Below, piece by piece: positions 20,347 to 31,226 of a DNA stretch of 64,000 bases. A model generated the notes under the pieces. That model did no database searches. It saw nothing but the letters and a program-made list of their open reading frames with translations, and was not told where the DNA came from. Within the stretch, counting starts at the first letter, position 1; the number at the start of each line of letters is the position of its first letter. The translations under genes were made by a program, and so were the position numbers. Location of the stretch: contig CM060733.1 in assembly GCA_030704615.1 (NCBI GenBank), forward strand, positions 45,322,001-45,386,000. The letters are read 5' to 3'. The stretch comes from Takakia lepidozioides (Eukaryota; Streptophyta; Takakiopsida; Takakiales; Takakiaceae).

Positions 20347-21673
20347 ATGGTGGCAACACTCTCACACACCGAGAAGTTGGATGCCTCGGCCGATGCTATT
20401 TGGAAGGCTTGCAAGCAGGCGGACACCGTGCTGCCCGCGCAGATGCCTGAGTTTTTCGCTAGTTCCGAGCTTTTGGAGGGGAATGGAGGGCCTGGAAGCA
20501 TCCGCGTCGTCAAGATGGGACCTGGTATGGCGAGATTTGCGTGCCCTGTGAATCTCGGTGGTTTGGAGGGTGGCTTGTCCCAGCTAGTAACATGTGTTTT
20601 TAATTTGAGATTTGTTGTGCACGATTCTATTTTTTGGTATCATGATTGCATTGATGGTGGAATGGGATGTGAGAAAAAGAAACGAAGGAAGTGACTTTAG
20701 AATTGCTGGAAGACCTGCGGATCGAAGGCACGGACTAGAATGTGCTTGATTCTGGAGGATCCGCATATCCTCTGTTTTCAATGTATGGATTCCCCCGTGA
20801 ACACGCGTGAAGTGATGAGGAAGACGATAGTTATTAAACGTTTCTTGCATAGCATTGTCGCCAGGGACTTCGCGCCCAGTTCTATCGAGCAGAAGGTGGG
20901 GTACCGAGGTGGAAATTCAAGAGAAAGAATGTACTTACATGAGCCGTTGTTCTCCAATGTTTGCAGTAGCCTTGTGGCCATAGACCCCGCACCCAGTTTG
21001 GTGAGAACAAGAGGGAATAGACGACCTCTCACCCCAGAGGGACTTACGTTGGTATAAACAATGGGTTCTGGCTTTCCAGATTTCCTGTAGAAAGTCCTTC
21101 ACACAAGCACCAATCTGCTTGTGTGAGCCACCCGGAAGTTAGACCCCAACAGGGAAATTCATGAGAATGTATTCATAAGACGTTGTTTGCCGGAAATTCG
21201 TGTGAGAGAGAGCGAGATAGCGAGAGAGAGAGAGAGAGAGGTGGCTGTTTGCCATGGTTGGGAGGAAAATCATGATCAATTGGTGTACCCACAGGCAGGT
21301 TGGGGATTGGGGATTTTATATGAGTTGGCAAGGAGGTTTTTGGAGCTTCATAGAGCTGATTGTGATGAGTTCCATTCCTTGACTGTGTGCAGCCATCCCA
21401 CACGCCGGATCTGTGAAGGAGCGCATGGATTTATTTGACGATGCTAGCAAGACTCTGGGCTACACCGTGTTGGAGGGCGATCCCCGGTACAGCTCATTCA
21501 GTGCTACGATGCAGTTCGTCCCTGGACCAGATGGTAGCACCGATGCTATCTGGACTGCAACTTACGAACCAGTTGGAGACATGGGCCCCCCTGAGCACAT
21601 CAAGGGCATTGCTATTCTGGTGTTCAAGACCTTGGCGAAGGAGGCGAAGCAAAACCCTGAGAAATACGCTTAG
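20347..21673 (+). CDS. Bet v 1 / PR-10 / MLP-like START-fold protein
   Basis: Two exons, 20347-20524 and 21393-21673, join in phase to 152 residues. The protein begins MVATLSHTEKLDASADAIWKACKQAD, continues with GGPGSIRVVKMGPAIPHAGSVKERMDLFDD, and ends with WTATYEPVGDMGPPEHIKGIAILVFKTLAKEA plus a short tail. This is the Bet v 1 layout: an N-terminal strand, GxGGxGS-like loop, central sheet, and long C-terminal helix. The position of the single intron also fits the family. Members bind small hydrophobic ligands such as cytokinins, flavonoids or alkaloid precursors in the cytosol, and some respond to stress. The ligand cannot be inferred. The start is supported by a TATA box and a CT-rich leader upstream. 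The family assignment is firm; the function is open. Confidence 0.85.
21207..21240 (+). repeat. (GA)n tract in the PR-10-like intron
   Basis: A GAGAGA tract with two interruptions inside the single intron of the gene at 20347-21673. It is complementary to the CT tract in that gene's leader. Confidence 0.8.
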
Positions 21674-22480
21674 AATCATGCTCACCACCCTCTTCAATTT
21701 TAGCTACTCCATCAAATGGGTCATAGCCTGCGAGTCCCACTCATTGTAAACCTCCGTCAGTTTCAAAGTGTGCATATTCCAACAAAAGGCAGTAGTCCCT
21801 GGGGACGAAGAGACACAATAAGTTACGCTTCCTGTGGGTCCTTTTCTCTTCTTGAGAATTCTCCCAAGATGGGCTGGGCATGTATTGCATCCCTTTTCAT
21901 TGATTCCTCCAAGTGAGGTAAAGATAAAGTATCAGTAAATATCTCAAATTTGAAGTGCACGTTGGCTTTGCTTTCAGTTGGACTCTTTCTCCACAATTGT
22001 ATGAGCCGTTCCAAATGCCACAGCGTGCTTGTCTATCGATGATGTTGAAGTGACCAGTAAAGTAATGAAACTCGAGCATGCCCACAGAGGATGAGGGAGC
22101 TTGAATGGTTCTAAGATTCAAAGCTCAATTTGATCACATGAATTAAAATTGCTGGAGTGTAACAAACAATTGAAGATGAGACTGACATGACTAGATTATT
22201 TGGTATGTCCAGAAGTCGGAGAAGAAAATAGAATTAAAATGAATGATGGGAAGACAGAGAGACACTGTATCTACCAAGAATCATAGGTGGGGGACATCAG
22301 GATCGACTGACTGGCTGCACGAAGATGGAGCAATTGTGGAAAGCATCTGGACATAAGCATGACACTTCAAACCTGCCAGAAGGTGATTGTTTGAGAGAGA
22401 CAATAGCTGCAGCTGTGCACTTAATAATATACTGTGAAGAGGACCAAGAATACAATGCAAGTTAAAATAAAATATGTCAA
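21674..22480. other. Intergenic, nothing recognised
   Basis: This is the PR-10-like 3' flank. No coding motif or repeat structure was recognised. Confidence 0.4.
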
Positions 22481-22890
22481 TTGCATCAGCAAGCTAAGAA
22501 GGCGTACATACTTGTCTTGCAGTTGAAACATTCATATGAACATGAGATTGTCATGGATCACCACTTCATGGTAGATACCGGCCATTGCATAAAGAGTTTC
22601 GGTCGGAGGGAGCTGCTGACAGAGTTGTTGGAAACTAGCAGGAGACAGGAGAGACTTCCACAACTTGCAGACCAACTTGAGGCGGACAATACCTCGATAA
22701 GGCAGCACTACCATCACTAGCTCGAAAGGGAGCCCGTTCCAAATGTCCTCCATATTGCCAAGGTGGTTTCGGTGACAAAAGCCTCTCCAATTGTGTTCTT
22801 GTGATCCTAATAAAGGAGCTTGGGGAAAGAGAAGGTGAAGAAAGACTCAGCCTTGAGCCTCTGAGAATACCCATGAGCCCCACTATTGTC
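22481..22890 (-). pseudogene. Internally deleted F-box/kelch pseudogene
   Basis: The minus strand encodes MEDIWNGLPFELVMVVLPYRG, VRLKLVCKLWKSL and SFQQLCQQLPP, the same start as the intact F-box gene at 30039-31226 (MEEEIWSRLPLELVMLV...SVCKLWNSL...CFQQLCQHLPL). It then jumps to a piece equivalent to residues far downstream (VVIHDNLMFI, compare VVSHDNLLFIW) and ends. About 250 residues of the propeller region are missing. The similarity also extends ~90 bp upstream of the start (FPSSLLGSQE-like), so the copy was made with its 5' flank. Confidence 0.8.
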
Positions 22891-22997
22891 GATATCATTT
22901 CTTTGCTATCAAAAGTCTTGCTCTTGCTTATTGCTATTTTGGTACTTCAACCTTCGTTGTTTGCCATCCACTTTCCTTTGACTATTTCCAGCTGTGC

Positions 22998-23690
22998 TTT
23001 TTTCTCAAGTGACCCTGTTGGATTTTACCCCTTCCCGTTGCATTTGCTCATAGATTCTGAAAGCCTCCCAACCCCACCCATGCTGACCATATCCTGCAAT
23101 CATTGCACTCCATGAGACCACATCTTGACACGCATCCTTCATGCTCCCACATTTTGCATACAAGTCAACAAGGGCAATCCCCAGATTAATATGTGATGCA
23201 ATTCCAGCTTGTCAGCATGGATCTCTTTGCACATTTCCAGCTCTCCTAGGCTGTCACATGCACCAAGCATCCCAAAAAATGTGACAGTATCAGGTGTCAC
23301 CCGTTCCTGTTGCATTTGCACATAGACCTTAAAAGCCTCCTCCTTCAGCATGCCCCTGCTTGGCATATCCGCAATCATTACAGTCCACGTAAACAAATCT
23401 TGTTGAGGCATATTGTCAAACACTTGCCTCCCCAACACTCCCATACTTGGCATACATATTGACAAGGGTTGCTGAGTAGAAAGATGATTGACTTGAATTT
23501 ACTTTGGGTCATTTGAGCATGAACCTGCTTTCCATCTTTCATCATGCTGCACTCTTGCAACAGACAGAGGGTTGTCTAAAAGTCTGCATGTCTGCCTCTT
23601 TGGTTCAAAATGTGCAACGCTCCTTTCAGTTTTCCTGCCTTACATAGTGACCTCACATCCTCAGAAGTGCCAGAAGAGGTCTAGTCAAGA
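22998..23690 (-). pseudogene. PPR pseudogene, several motifs
   Basis: The minus strand has PPR motifs in broken frames: MQECSMMKDGKQVHAQMTQS, QVFDNMPQQDLFTWTVMIAD, EEAFKVYVQMQQERVTPDTVTFFGMLGACDSLGELEM and, lower down, EAFRIYEQMQREGVK. It has the N-terminal architecture of the two intact DYW genes but only about five motifs, with deletions and frameshifts and no DYW end. Confidence 0.85.
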
Positions 23691-24965
23691 CCCTCTTTTG
23701 GTCCTCTATGAAAAGCAGTGGTGATTGTGGAGGTGCTACCCTTGCCACCACTCTGATGTCCAAGAAACAGCTGTGCCTGACCTGCAATCCTGCATGACCC
23801 AAAACTCCTAGTTTATGAAAACCTTTTAAGTTGACATATCTCAAAGCTCCTACATACCCAAACGAAGGATCTTTTGGTGAGAACAGGCTTATTGCTACAT
23901 GCATACAGAAGCAGCACCACCTTCAGGTTCTGTGAACCCATTTTATATTGCCCTTCTTCCTACACACTCGCAATCTCCAAAGCCTCTGCAATCTCCAACT
24001 TCAAGTGGACTTTCTCAAACCTGACCAACAGATGTAGAAATCACTGCCTTTGTTGGAGTCGTAACCTCCATCTCTCAGTTGCACACAAAAGTTTCGATCA
24101 ACCTTCACCATTACTAAGGGGTTAATAGTTAATACTCCTTAAACCCTACAACCCTCTTCGGAAGCTTGACCACTTGTAAAAGTTGCTCTACACTTGTATT
24201 TACTGCCAGGAAACATTCATTATTTCCTGTAGTCAAGTTGGCGGCACACAGCTGAAGAATTAGGTAGGTACCTAGGCCAGTCTTTTCTGCAATTGAAGCT
24301 GGTTGCTTCGCAGGAGATGCAAAGGCCCTGGGAAGGAGAACAGACAAACAGTTAGTGAAACACAGAGTAGGCTAAAAGGAAGGTGGTGTTAGTTCATTCA
24401 AGTTGCCTGCACTCAGATGACTAACTTAATGAGGCCTGTGACATGTGCAAACAAATCACTCTGCATTTCTCTCTCTTTACTCTCACACGTAGCATCGCGG
24501 ATAGTCTGTTCCTGGACGATTGATGGGCAGCAGCCTGCAAAGACAGTGTTCAACATCCAAGTGATGCAGGATCTCAGTGCTCATTGGCATACAACCACCA
24601 CATCATCTGTACTGGATGTGTTAGGGTTGTTTCTAATAACTTCAGCTGCATCATTGTTATTGATTGTGAGTACTCACCCTTCCTCAATCTTTCGACACCC
24701 TGTTCAACCACATTTTGGTGCAAAACTGTCAACCACCAAGGCTGCAGGATTCTTTACAAACTGTCAGCAACTCCTCTGAAATAAAACTGTCCAGAACTTC
24801 AGGCCTTTTGTGTGTGTGATCATACACACTCATGACAAAGACCACAGGCTCGAAGAAAGTGGTGTACCAGCTGTTGCATTGATTGATGTCCACAATTTGG
24901 GTTTTTGAACTTCACTTTGAACAAATGACCTTTTCATGCCGTGTACTGACATGCATATTGGTCAT
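23691..24965. other. Intergenic, nothing recognised
   Basis: The far left may hold further PPR leader sequence. Otherwise no coding motif or repeat was recognised. Confidence 0.35.
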
Positions 24966-27749
24966 TCACCAGTAATCCCCACAAGAACAAATCCCGCCTT
25001 GGAAGTGGTGAAAGCGGGTGGCATCCCGCACCACAACTGTTCGCCCAACAATCTTAGAGATAAACTTGGTGGCAGTGTGGCAGTCACCACAAACCCGAAG
25101 ATTCTTGATGACACGTATAGGCATCCCAGGAGGTGTGCTAATGAGCCCAAAAGCAATGGCCAGCTTCTCACTGTGGTGGCAAAGTGAAAATTCCTTTTGC
25201 TCCTCCTCCACATCATGCAATATGAAGTCTGTGTCAGGCACGTACCCAGCCTCTTCCATCTGCCCAGACAACCTCTCCAGCTCAGCATGAATTTCTTCAA
25301 TTCGTGGATGCAATTTGTCTTCTACAGTGAATGTATGCAACTGGTCATTAACCTCAATGCAGCTGCACCCTGGGTCCTTTTTAACACCTCTGTCCTCCAT
25401 AACCCTTCTCACCTTAGCTTTATCATCCCACCTGCCAGCCGCCCCATAGATATTCGATAGCAGCACATAAGTTGCAGCATCCTCTGGATCCCACTTGAGA
25501 AGAGATTTTGCCGCGAGTTCTGCTAGTTCGACATCGCCATGAATTCGACAGGCACCAAGCAAGGCCCCCCACACCGATCCATCGGGTTCAGTTGGCATAC
25601 TGTTAATGAAGTCCTTTGCCTCATCCAATTGCCCTGCACGGCCAAGAAGGTCCACCATGCAGCCAAAATGCTCAAATGTAGGAGTCAGGCCATGATCTTG
25701 ACTTATGGAATTGAAGTAGTGACGGCCTTCATCCACCAGGCCGACATGGCTGCATGCAGTGAGAAGAGCTGTAAAGGTGATTGTGTCCGGCTTCAAGCCC
25801 TCCTGTTGCATAAGTTCAAATTGTTGGAGGACCTCCCCACTACACCCATGCTGAGCATATCCTACAATCATTGCATTCCAGGAAGCCACATCTCGGTTAG
25901 CCATATTGTCAAATACTTGCCACGCATTCCTCATGCTTCCGCATTTGGAATACATGTCAACAAGGGCAGTCTCCAGAATGATATCTCGCGCAATCCCAGC
26001 TTGGATGATGTGACAATGGATCTCTCGGCCCTTTTCCAGGGCTGCCAGGCTGGCACATGCATTGAGAACAGAAATGAAAGTGACCTTGTTTGGCATCACA
26101 CTTTCCTGTACCATTTGCTCATAGATATCAAATGCCTCCCTACCACACCCTTGCTGTGCATATCCTGCTATCATTGCACTCCAGGAGACCACATCTCGAT
26201 GACCCATTTTGTCAAACAGTTGACGCGCATCCTTTATGCTGCCACATTTGGCATACATGTCAATAAGGGCAGTCTCCAGAACGATATCTTGCACAATTCC
26301 AGCTTTGATGATGTCAGCATGGACCTCTTTGCCCTTTTCTAGGGCTGCCAGGATGGCACACCCATTCAGAACAGAAATGAAAGTGACCTTGTTCGGCATC
26401 ACCCTTTTCCGTATCATTTGCTCATATATATCCAACGCTTCCCTACCACACCCCTGTTGAGCATATCCTGCTATCATCGCACTCCATGACACTACATCTT
26501 TCTTAACCATATTGTCGAACACTTGACGTGCATCCTTCATGCTGCCACACTTGGCATACATGTCGACGAGGGTATTCTGCAGAATGATGTCTGGAGAAAT
26601 TCCACTTTCCCTGATGTCTGTATGAACTTCTTTGCCCTTCTCAAGAGCTCCTAGGCCAGCACAGGCCCTGAGGATGCAAGTGAAAGTGACCCCGTTGGGC
26701 GTCTCGCCTTCTTGTTGCATTTGTTCATATATCTCAACAGCCTCCCGACCACATCCATGCTGAGCGTATCCCCCAATCATCGCGCTCCATGAGACCACAT
26801 TTCGTTTCCCCATATTGTTGAACACTTTTCGTGCATGTTTTACACTCCCACATTTGGCATACATGTCAACAAGGGCAGTCTCGAGAAAGATGTCTGGAAC
26901 AACTCCAGCTGTAATGATGCCGGCATGGATATCTTTGCCCTTCTCGAGGGTGCCCAGACTGGCACACGCATTGAGAACGCAAATAAACGACACCCTGTTG
27001 GGTTTCAGCCCTTCCAGTTGCATTTGCTCAAAAATCCTCAAAGCCTCACTTCCACACCCATGCTTGGTATATCCTGCTATCATTATATTAAACGTAGCCA
27101 TATCCCGTTCCGGCATTCTGTCAAACACTTGGCGTGCATTCACCACGCTTCCGCACTTGGCATACATGTTCACAAGAGTATTGAAGAGAAAAACGTTTGG
27201 CTGAAATCCTCTTTGAATAATGTGGGCATGCACCTGCTTTCCCTCCGCTAGGCCTTTCGTGTTGATGCACTCCTGCAAAACACAGACATACATATTGGAG
27301 TCTGCCTGAATGCCTTGTTGGTTCAAAATGTGCAAAGCGTCTTTCAGCCGTCCTGCCTTACATAAAGTCCTCACATCCCCACTGTTGCCCCCTGAAGAAT
27401 TTCTGTCAATTCCATCTGTGAGTCTTTCAGACCAGGCTGATTGTAGGTGATACTTGCATCGTATGAGGTCATCTAATTTAGCTCGACTGTAGGATTCCCA
27501 TGTTGTACGTCCGATGCTCTGAGTGAAATGACTTGGTCGATCCTCCCTTGAATTATCTGAAGCGACCCGCTGACAACGGACACGCACAGTCAGTTGCTGG
27601 ACATCGACAATCCCTCTCATTCTGCCTGGGAGACTTTGCACTGGCTTGATTTCACATCCTCTCCAAAACTCCTCAGCGCTCTCCGATCTGTTGGGTGTTT
27701 GTGGTGTTTGTGGCCTGCCTGTGCATAACCTGGGTGATCCTGGCTTCAA
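24966..27749 (-). CDS. PPR protein, PLS class with DYW deaminase domain (second gene)
   Basis: A single-exon frame of 927 residues. A ~150-residue basic leader (MKPGSPRLCTGRPQTPQTP onward) precedes PLS motifs such as SNMYVCVLQECINTKGLAEGK, RDMATFNIMIAGYTKHGCG and NRVSFICVLNACASLGTLEKG. After about fifteen motifs come the E/E+ segments (CRIHGDVELAELAAK, YVLLSNIYGAAGRWDDKAKVRR) and a complete DYW domain: HSEKLAIAFGLISTPPGMP, NLRVCGDCHTATKFISKI, and a terminal CSCGDYW. It is expected to be a C-to-U editing factor of chloroplast or mitochondrial RNA. It is a paralogue of the gene at 13299-15836, with the same motif order and wording, and is probably the source family of the PPR debris in this window. 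Translation could start at a later Met, but the first gives a leader suitable for targeting. Confidence 0.93.
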   Translation of the reverse strand: MKPGSPRLCTGRPQTPQTPNRSESAEEFWRGCEIKPVQSLPGRMRGIVDVQQLTVRVRCQRVASDNSREDRPSHFTQSIGRTTWESYSRAKLDDLIRCKYHLQSAWSERLTDGIDRNSSGGNSGDVRTLCKAGRLKDALHILNQQGIQADSNMYVCVLQECINTKGLAEGKQVHAHIIQRGFQPNVFLFNTLVNMYAKCGSVVNARQVFDRMPERDMATFNIMIAGYTKHGCGSEALRIFEQMQLEGLKPNRVSFICVLNACASLGTLEKGKDIHAGIITAGVVPDIFLETALVDMYAKCGSVKHARKVFNNMGKRNVVSWSAMIGGYAQHGCGREAVEIYEQMQQEGETPNGVTFTCILRACAGLGALEKGKEVHTDIRESGISPDIILQNTLVDMYAKCGSMKDARQVFDNMVKKDVVSWSAMIAGYAQQGCGREALDIYEQMIRKRVMPNKVTFISVLNGCAILAALEKGKEVHADIIKAGIVQDIVLETALIDMYAKCGSIKDARQLFDKMGHRDVVSWSAMIAGYAQQGCGREAFDIYEQMVQESVMPNKVTFISVLNACASLAALEKGREIHCHIIQAGIARDIILETALVDMYSKCGSMRNAWQVFDNMANRDVASWNAMIVGYAQHGCSGEVLQQFELMQQEGLKPDTITFTALLTACSHVGLVDEGRHYFNSISQDHGLTPTFEHFGCMVDLLGRAGQLDEAKDFINSMPTEPDGSVWGALLGACRIHGDVELAELAAKSLLKWDPEDAATYVLLSNIYGAAGRWDDKAKVRRVMEDRGVKKDPGCSCIEVNDQLHTFTVEDKLHPRIEEIHAELERLSGQMEEAGYVPDTDFILHDVEEEQKEFSLCHHSEKLAIAFGLISTPPGMPIRVIKNLRVCGDCHTATKFISKIVGRTVVVRDATRFHHFQGGICSCGDYW

Positions 27750-29031
27750 TCCTTCCGACGTCCATTGGGCTCGAAGGCATGTGCGTTAAACACATTTTCA
27801 CTTGAACTTCTAATTTTTTTCCACCAGGGCAATGGCCTGTACTGGTAAGTTCATAAACGAACGTGCCTATCTCAGGAGGCCGTTACCTATAGAATATACT
27901 TTAAGGGAAGTGTAGTTAGAAGGAAGCCTGGCTGGTATGCAAAGAGGCACCAACATACAGAGGAGCCCGCAGGCACGATGAACACATCACAAAGAGATGA
28001 ACACACATCCCACACCCAAAGTACACCAGTCCCGAAAGATCCTTTATTCATAATCTCAACAAGTGATTTATACTCAGAACCCCAGGCTCAGCCTTGCAAG
28101 CAAATCAAATAAAAAGGCGGGGGATGATAAGTTGCACTGAAGGTCAGACGGCCAGGATGCAATAGCAAAACAGGCCCACTCAGGTACCATAGGCTACAGG
28201 AATTGTACCCGGGAGAAAAGGGTCCTAAGAAACGCCACTGTATAGAGATTCAACCTAGTGCAAAGGAGCTAAGGACGCAGAGCAGATGCCCACAAACAAC
28301 ACAACCCAATTCTTGTGAGTTCAGAAAAACTGCACCGGAGGAATTGTCCGGACCGCGGTCACAAGGGGACGGTGGCAGCTTTGGCTGCAGACACCGAAAT
28401 GGCTTCCGCGAAGGACCCGTGCTAACCCAAGAATACTCTACCCGCGCGGCAGCATCGCATTCCAGGCAGAGCTGCTATGATCCAGCCAATGAAGGCAACT
28501 CTTCCATGGAAAGCACGTCACAGCATTGCAGCGATATCCGGCAACAAGGATGCCATCCTCAAGAGAGCTGCCTCCACTCTCGTGAACTTGACACGGCTCG
28601 AAAACCACAGGCTTTCCCCACAAGGATCTCCCAGGCACTGATTTGAATGTTGTTGCTGGACCAACCACCCAGCCCGCCATGCAATTGCCTTACTCAACCA
28701 CTTGCTACATTTGCGTCAAGCCCATCCCACAAAATCTCCGCTCACCCACAATGATCCATTTCCAAAATCCCTGACAGCATCACTTCCTTGCACTTGCATG
28801 AGCATCCGCCCAGCTCGGTGGCTTCCTCCGACCCTCTCTCGCGCACTCTTTATACACTAAGACAAAACTCAGAAAACACTCACAACAGGGAGGACCTGAA
28901 GACCCTTTCCCAGGTTTTGGGATTTTTCTATCAGATGTTCAAATACCTTATGTTTCCTGTAAATAAAGCCATACAGGATCCTTACAGTTTGTCCAGTACG
29001 ATCGTTCTAATTTGGTTTCTTAGCCTCTGTC
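27750..29031. other. Intergenic, nothing firmly recognised
   Basis: Open frames on both strands at 28200-28680 have no family resemblance. The minus strand has an AATAAA-type signal near 28040, compatible with an unrecognised minus-strand transcript ending there. No TIR or LTR was found. Confidence 0.35.
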
Positions 29032-29271
29032 ATGGCTTCAAGGGTCCTTCCTCTACGGTTCTCTCTGCCTCCTTCTAGGGGTTTTGGTATGGCATGGTCA
29101 AAAGGAAGAGGGCGAATTTGCAGTGCTGAAGTAACATCCAAACACTTTGTAAGCCTTCTCATGGAAAGCATGCACCATCATGGGTGTGTACTCCGAAGGC
29201 TTGAGTGCATGACTAGTTTGTTGAATCCTATGGGAGAGGCAAGCGAAGGTATATGTCATTCACTTCGCTGA
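29032..29271 (+). CDS. Small orphan ORF with a transit-peptide-like start
   Basis: The frame begins MASRVLPLRFSLPPSRGFGM and continues KGRGRICSAEVTSKHF, which is Ser/Arg-rich with few acids, like a chloroplast transit peptide. A GAAG|GTATAT splice donor candidate at about 29250 would make it a first exon, but I cannot find a second one. It may be the broken 5' end of a plastid-protein gene. I do not recognise it. Confidence 0.25.
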   Translation: MASRVLPLRFSLPPSRGFGMAWSKGRGRICSAEVTSKHFVSLLMESMHHHGCVLRRLECMTSLLNPMGEASEGICHSLR

Positions 29272-29639
29272 AAATTCTTGGCTTTGGGGTTTGTTCTCGG
29301 AATTGCAGGGAGGCATATCTAACAGGGAAACGGTTGTGCTGAAAATTATGTTCAAGCTTACATCAACTGTCCCTGTATAATCTCAGATTTGTGTACCCAA
29401 GCTCCAAGCTGATCATAGAAAACCAACCTCATCTAACCTTTCATTGTGTTCAATAAGCTGACCTAATACACGGCCTTGATGTAGTTTCCTTTCAGGTACA
29501 AGCACACACATGGGCTAAGAGGAAAACCAACTTCATCATTATGGCTCCACTCAATTTATCATGCATTCAAGCATTTTTGTTGTTGTTCCACAAGTCTTTT
29601 GTCCTTCCTTCAGTAGAGATGGCAAGGGTACTACACATA

Positions 29640-29815
29640 GTATCTCCATGGTTCAAAGCTCCTTGGTGAAGAGCTAATAAGACATTCTGGAAGTGTGAAA
29701 GAAGTGTTGGACAAAATGACTAAACGGGATGTAGTTGCATAGAGTGCAATGATGCCAGTATACTAATGTTTGGTACTGGTTAGGAGGCTTTCAAGAGTTA
29801 TGAGCACATAAGGGA
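29640..29815 (+). pseudogene. Degenerate PPR fragment
   Basis: The plus strand reads VLDKMTKRDVVA, a stop, then SAMMPVY and another stop: a PPR motif junction equivalent to VFDNMAKRDVVSWNVMIAGY in the intact genes. It is a short, old relic. Confidence 0.6.
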
Positions 29816-30038
29816 CCACCAACTCCATCACATCAATATGCAGGCTGCATATTCTAATCTTGCCCCACCACAACTTTTGAGAAAAAACAACTTTTGAGAA
29901 AAAATTCTCTTTCGAAGTAAACACGTGCACCATGGCTCATGGCAGCCCAGCAAGGAAAGGGAAAAAAGAAGCCATACAACCCGGTTTCTTGCACTCTGAT
30001 GGAATTGGAACATGTTCTAAAACAAAAGAACAACTTGT

Positions 30039-31226
30039 CTAGACTTGTGCACCAAAACTAAGACCGCCAACCAAACCCTTAAGCTGGTGAAGGTCTCGCC
30101 GGGCCCTCGTTTGTAGATCAAGTGTTAGTGGAAGTCCAGTGGATGTCCATGTGTGTTGCTTCATGTCATATATCACAACTGCTTCATGGGGTCTGCTCCA
30201 TATGAATAAGAGATTGTCATGGCTCACCACTTGAAAATAGTCCATGTTGCCCCTAGGAGTTCCTGCAATCTCAGTTCTTGCAATCTCCAGCCACTCTGCA
30301 CTCGTTGTAGAAACTTTGAACTCCCACACACAGACTGTCGGTGCGACGTGAATTTCATGGAGAGGCGCCCCAACTAGCAACAGGCGCCCCTCACTCTCTA
30401 CAAGGCGACAATACCAACCAAGTTCATCAAAGTCAGGCATCCGTACATCAACTTGCGTCCACACACGGCTGCCAATGACACAAGCCATCACATGGTGGCC
30501 TTTCTCTTGTGTAAAAAATAGAGCAAAGACAGTAGGGCCACATATCACACTTCCTGAACAACGCGGAAAGGTTACTGAGGATATGCAGTTTCCAGTCTCG
30601 GTCCAACACTCGCAAGTTGAGTCATAGATGTGTGTTCTCCAACCTCCGTCGTCAGTGCTTGACATCACAAGGACCATGTAGGTGTTGCTGCATCTATCCA
30701 CAATCATATTCACCCTTGCCACGTAGAAATGTGTTGAAATGTGAGGCAGGGCAAGCAATTGTCTGGAAGTGTTCAACAGAGGATTGTACACACTGCATGA
30801 TGAGTCATAGTCGCCCTCGCCCGTTACGCAAAATAAGCCTCCATCTGCAGCACGAACTTTGTTTCGACAATTATCCCCCGGGAGTTTGAGGCCGATCTTG
30901 TCCCACCGTCGAGTTGTGGGGGCATACAACATTCTACATTGGCCTTTGTAACTGTCAAAAAACAAGAGATAGGAGTCTTGGTGAAGAGGGAGGTGCTGAC
31001 AGAGTTGTTGGAAACAAGCAGTGGATGGGAGGGAGTTCCACAACTTGCACACCGACTTAAAGCGGGCCAGACTTCGATACGGCAACCAAGCCGACACTAG
31101 CATCACTAACTCCAAAGGGAGTCTGCTCCAAATCTCCTCCTCCATCTTGCCCACCCACAAAACCTCTCTAATGCCTTCTTGCGATCCTAACACGGAGCTT
31201 GGGAAAAGAGACCAACTCCCATTCAC
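30039..31226 (-). CDS. F-box protein with kelch-like/propeller C-terminus
   Basis: A single-exon frame of 395 residues; MEEEIW at 31145 is the more usual start, MNGSW at 31226 the longest. The F-box is IWSRLPLELVMLVSAWLPYRSLARFKSVCKLWNSL, followed by FQQLCQHLPL, as in plant F-box/kelch proteins that act as substrate receptors of SCF ubiquitin ligases. The rest contains repeated beta-strand-like blocks (LYAPTTRRWDKIGLKLPG, SVYNPLLNTSRQLLALP, HIYDSTCECWTETGN, VIYDMKQHTWTSTGLPL) characteristic of F-box-associated or kelch propellers. The substrate is unknown. It is open throughout. A deleted copy lies at 22481-22890. Similarity to that copy extends upstream of MEEEIW, which either favours the longer start or reflects a conserved leader. 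Confidence 0.88.
   Translation of the reverse strand: MNGSWSLFPSSVLGSQEGIREVLWVGKMEEEIWSRLPLELVMLVSAWLPYRSLARFKSVCKLWNSLPSTACFQQLCQHLPLHQDSYLLFFDSYKGQCRMLYAPTTRRWDKIGLKLPGDNCRNKVRAADGGLFCVTGEGDYDSSCSVYNPLLNTSRQLLALPHISTHFYVARVNMIVDRCSNTYMVLVMSSTDDGGWRTHIYDSTCECWTETGNCISSVTFPRCSGSVICGPTVFALFFTQEKGHHVMACVIGSRVWTQVDVRMPDFDELGWYCRLVESEGRLLLVGAPLHEIHVAPTVCVWEFKVSTTSAEWLEIARTEIAGTPRGNMDYFQVVSHDNLLFIWSRPHEAVVIYDMKQHTWTSTGLPLTLDLQTRARRDLHQLKGLVGGLSFGAQV

Noticed and set aside
25539-26342. 267-codon plus-strand open frame within the PPR gene
   Set aside because: Repetitive antisense shadow of the PPR motifs.
28203-28646. 147-codon open frame and the opposing 28438-28680 frame
   Set aside because: No family resemblance on either strand; composition alone is not enough to call a gene.
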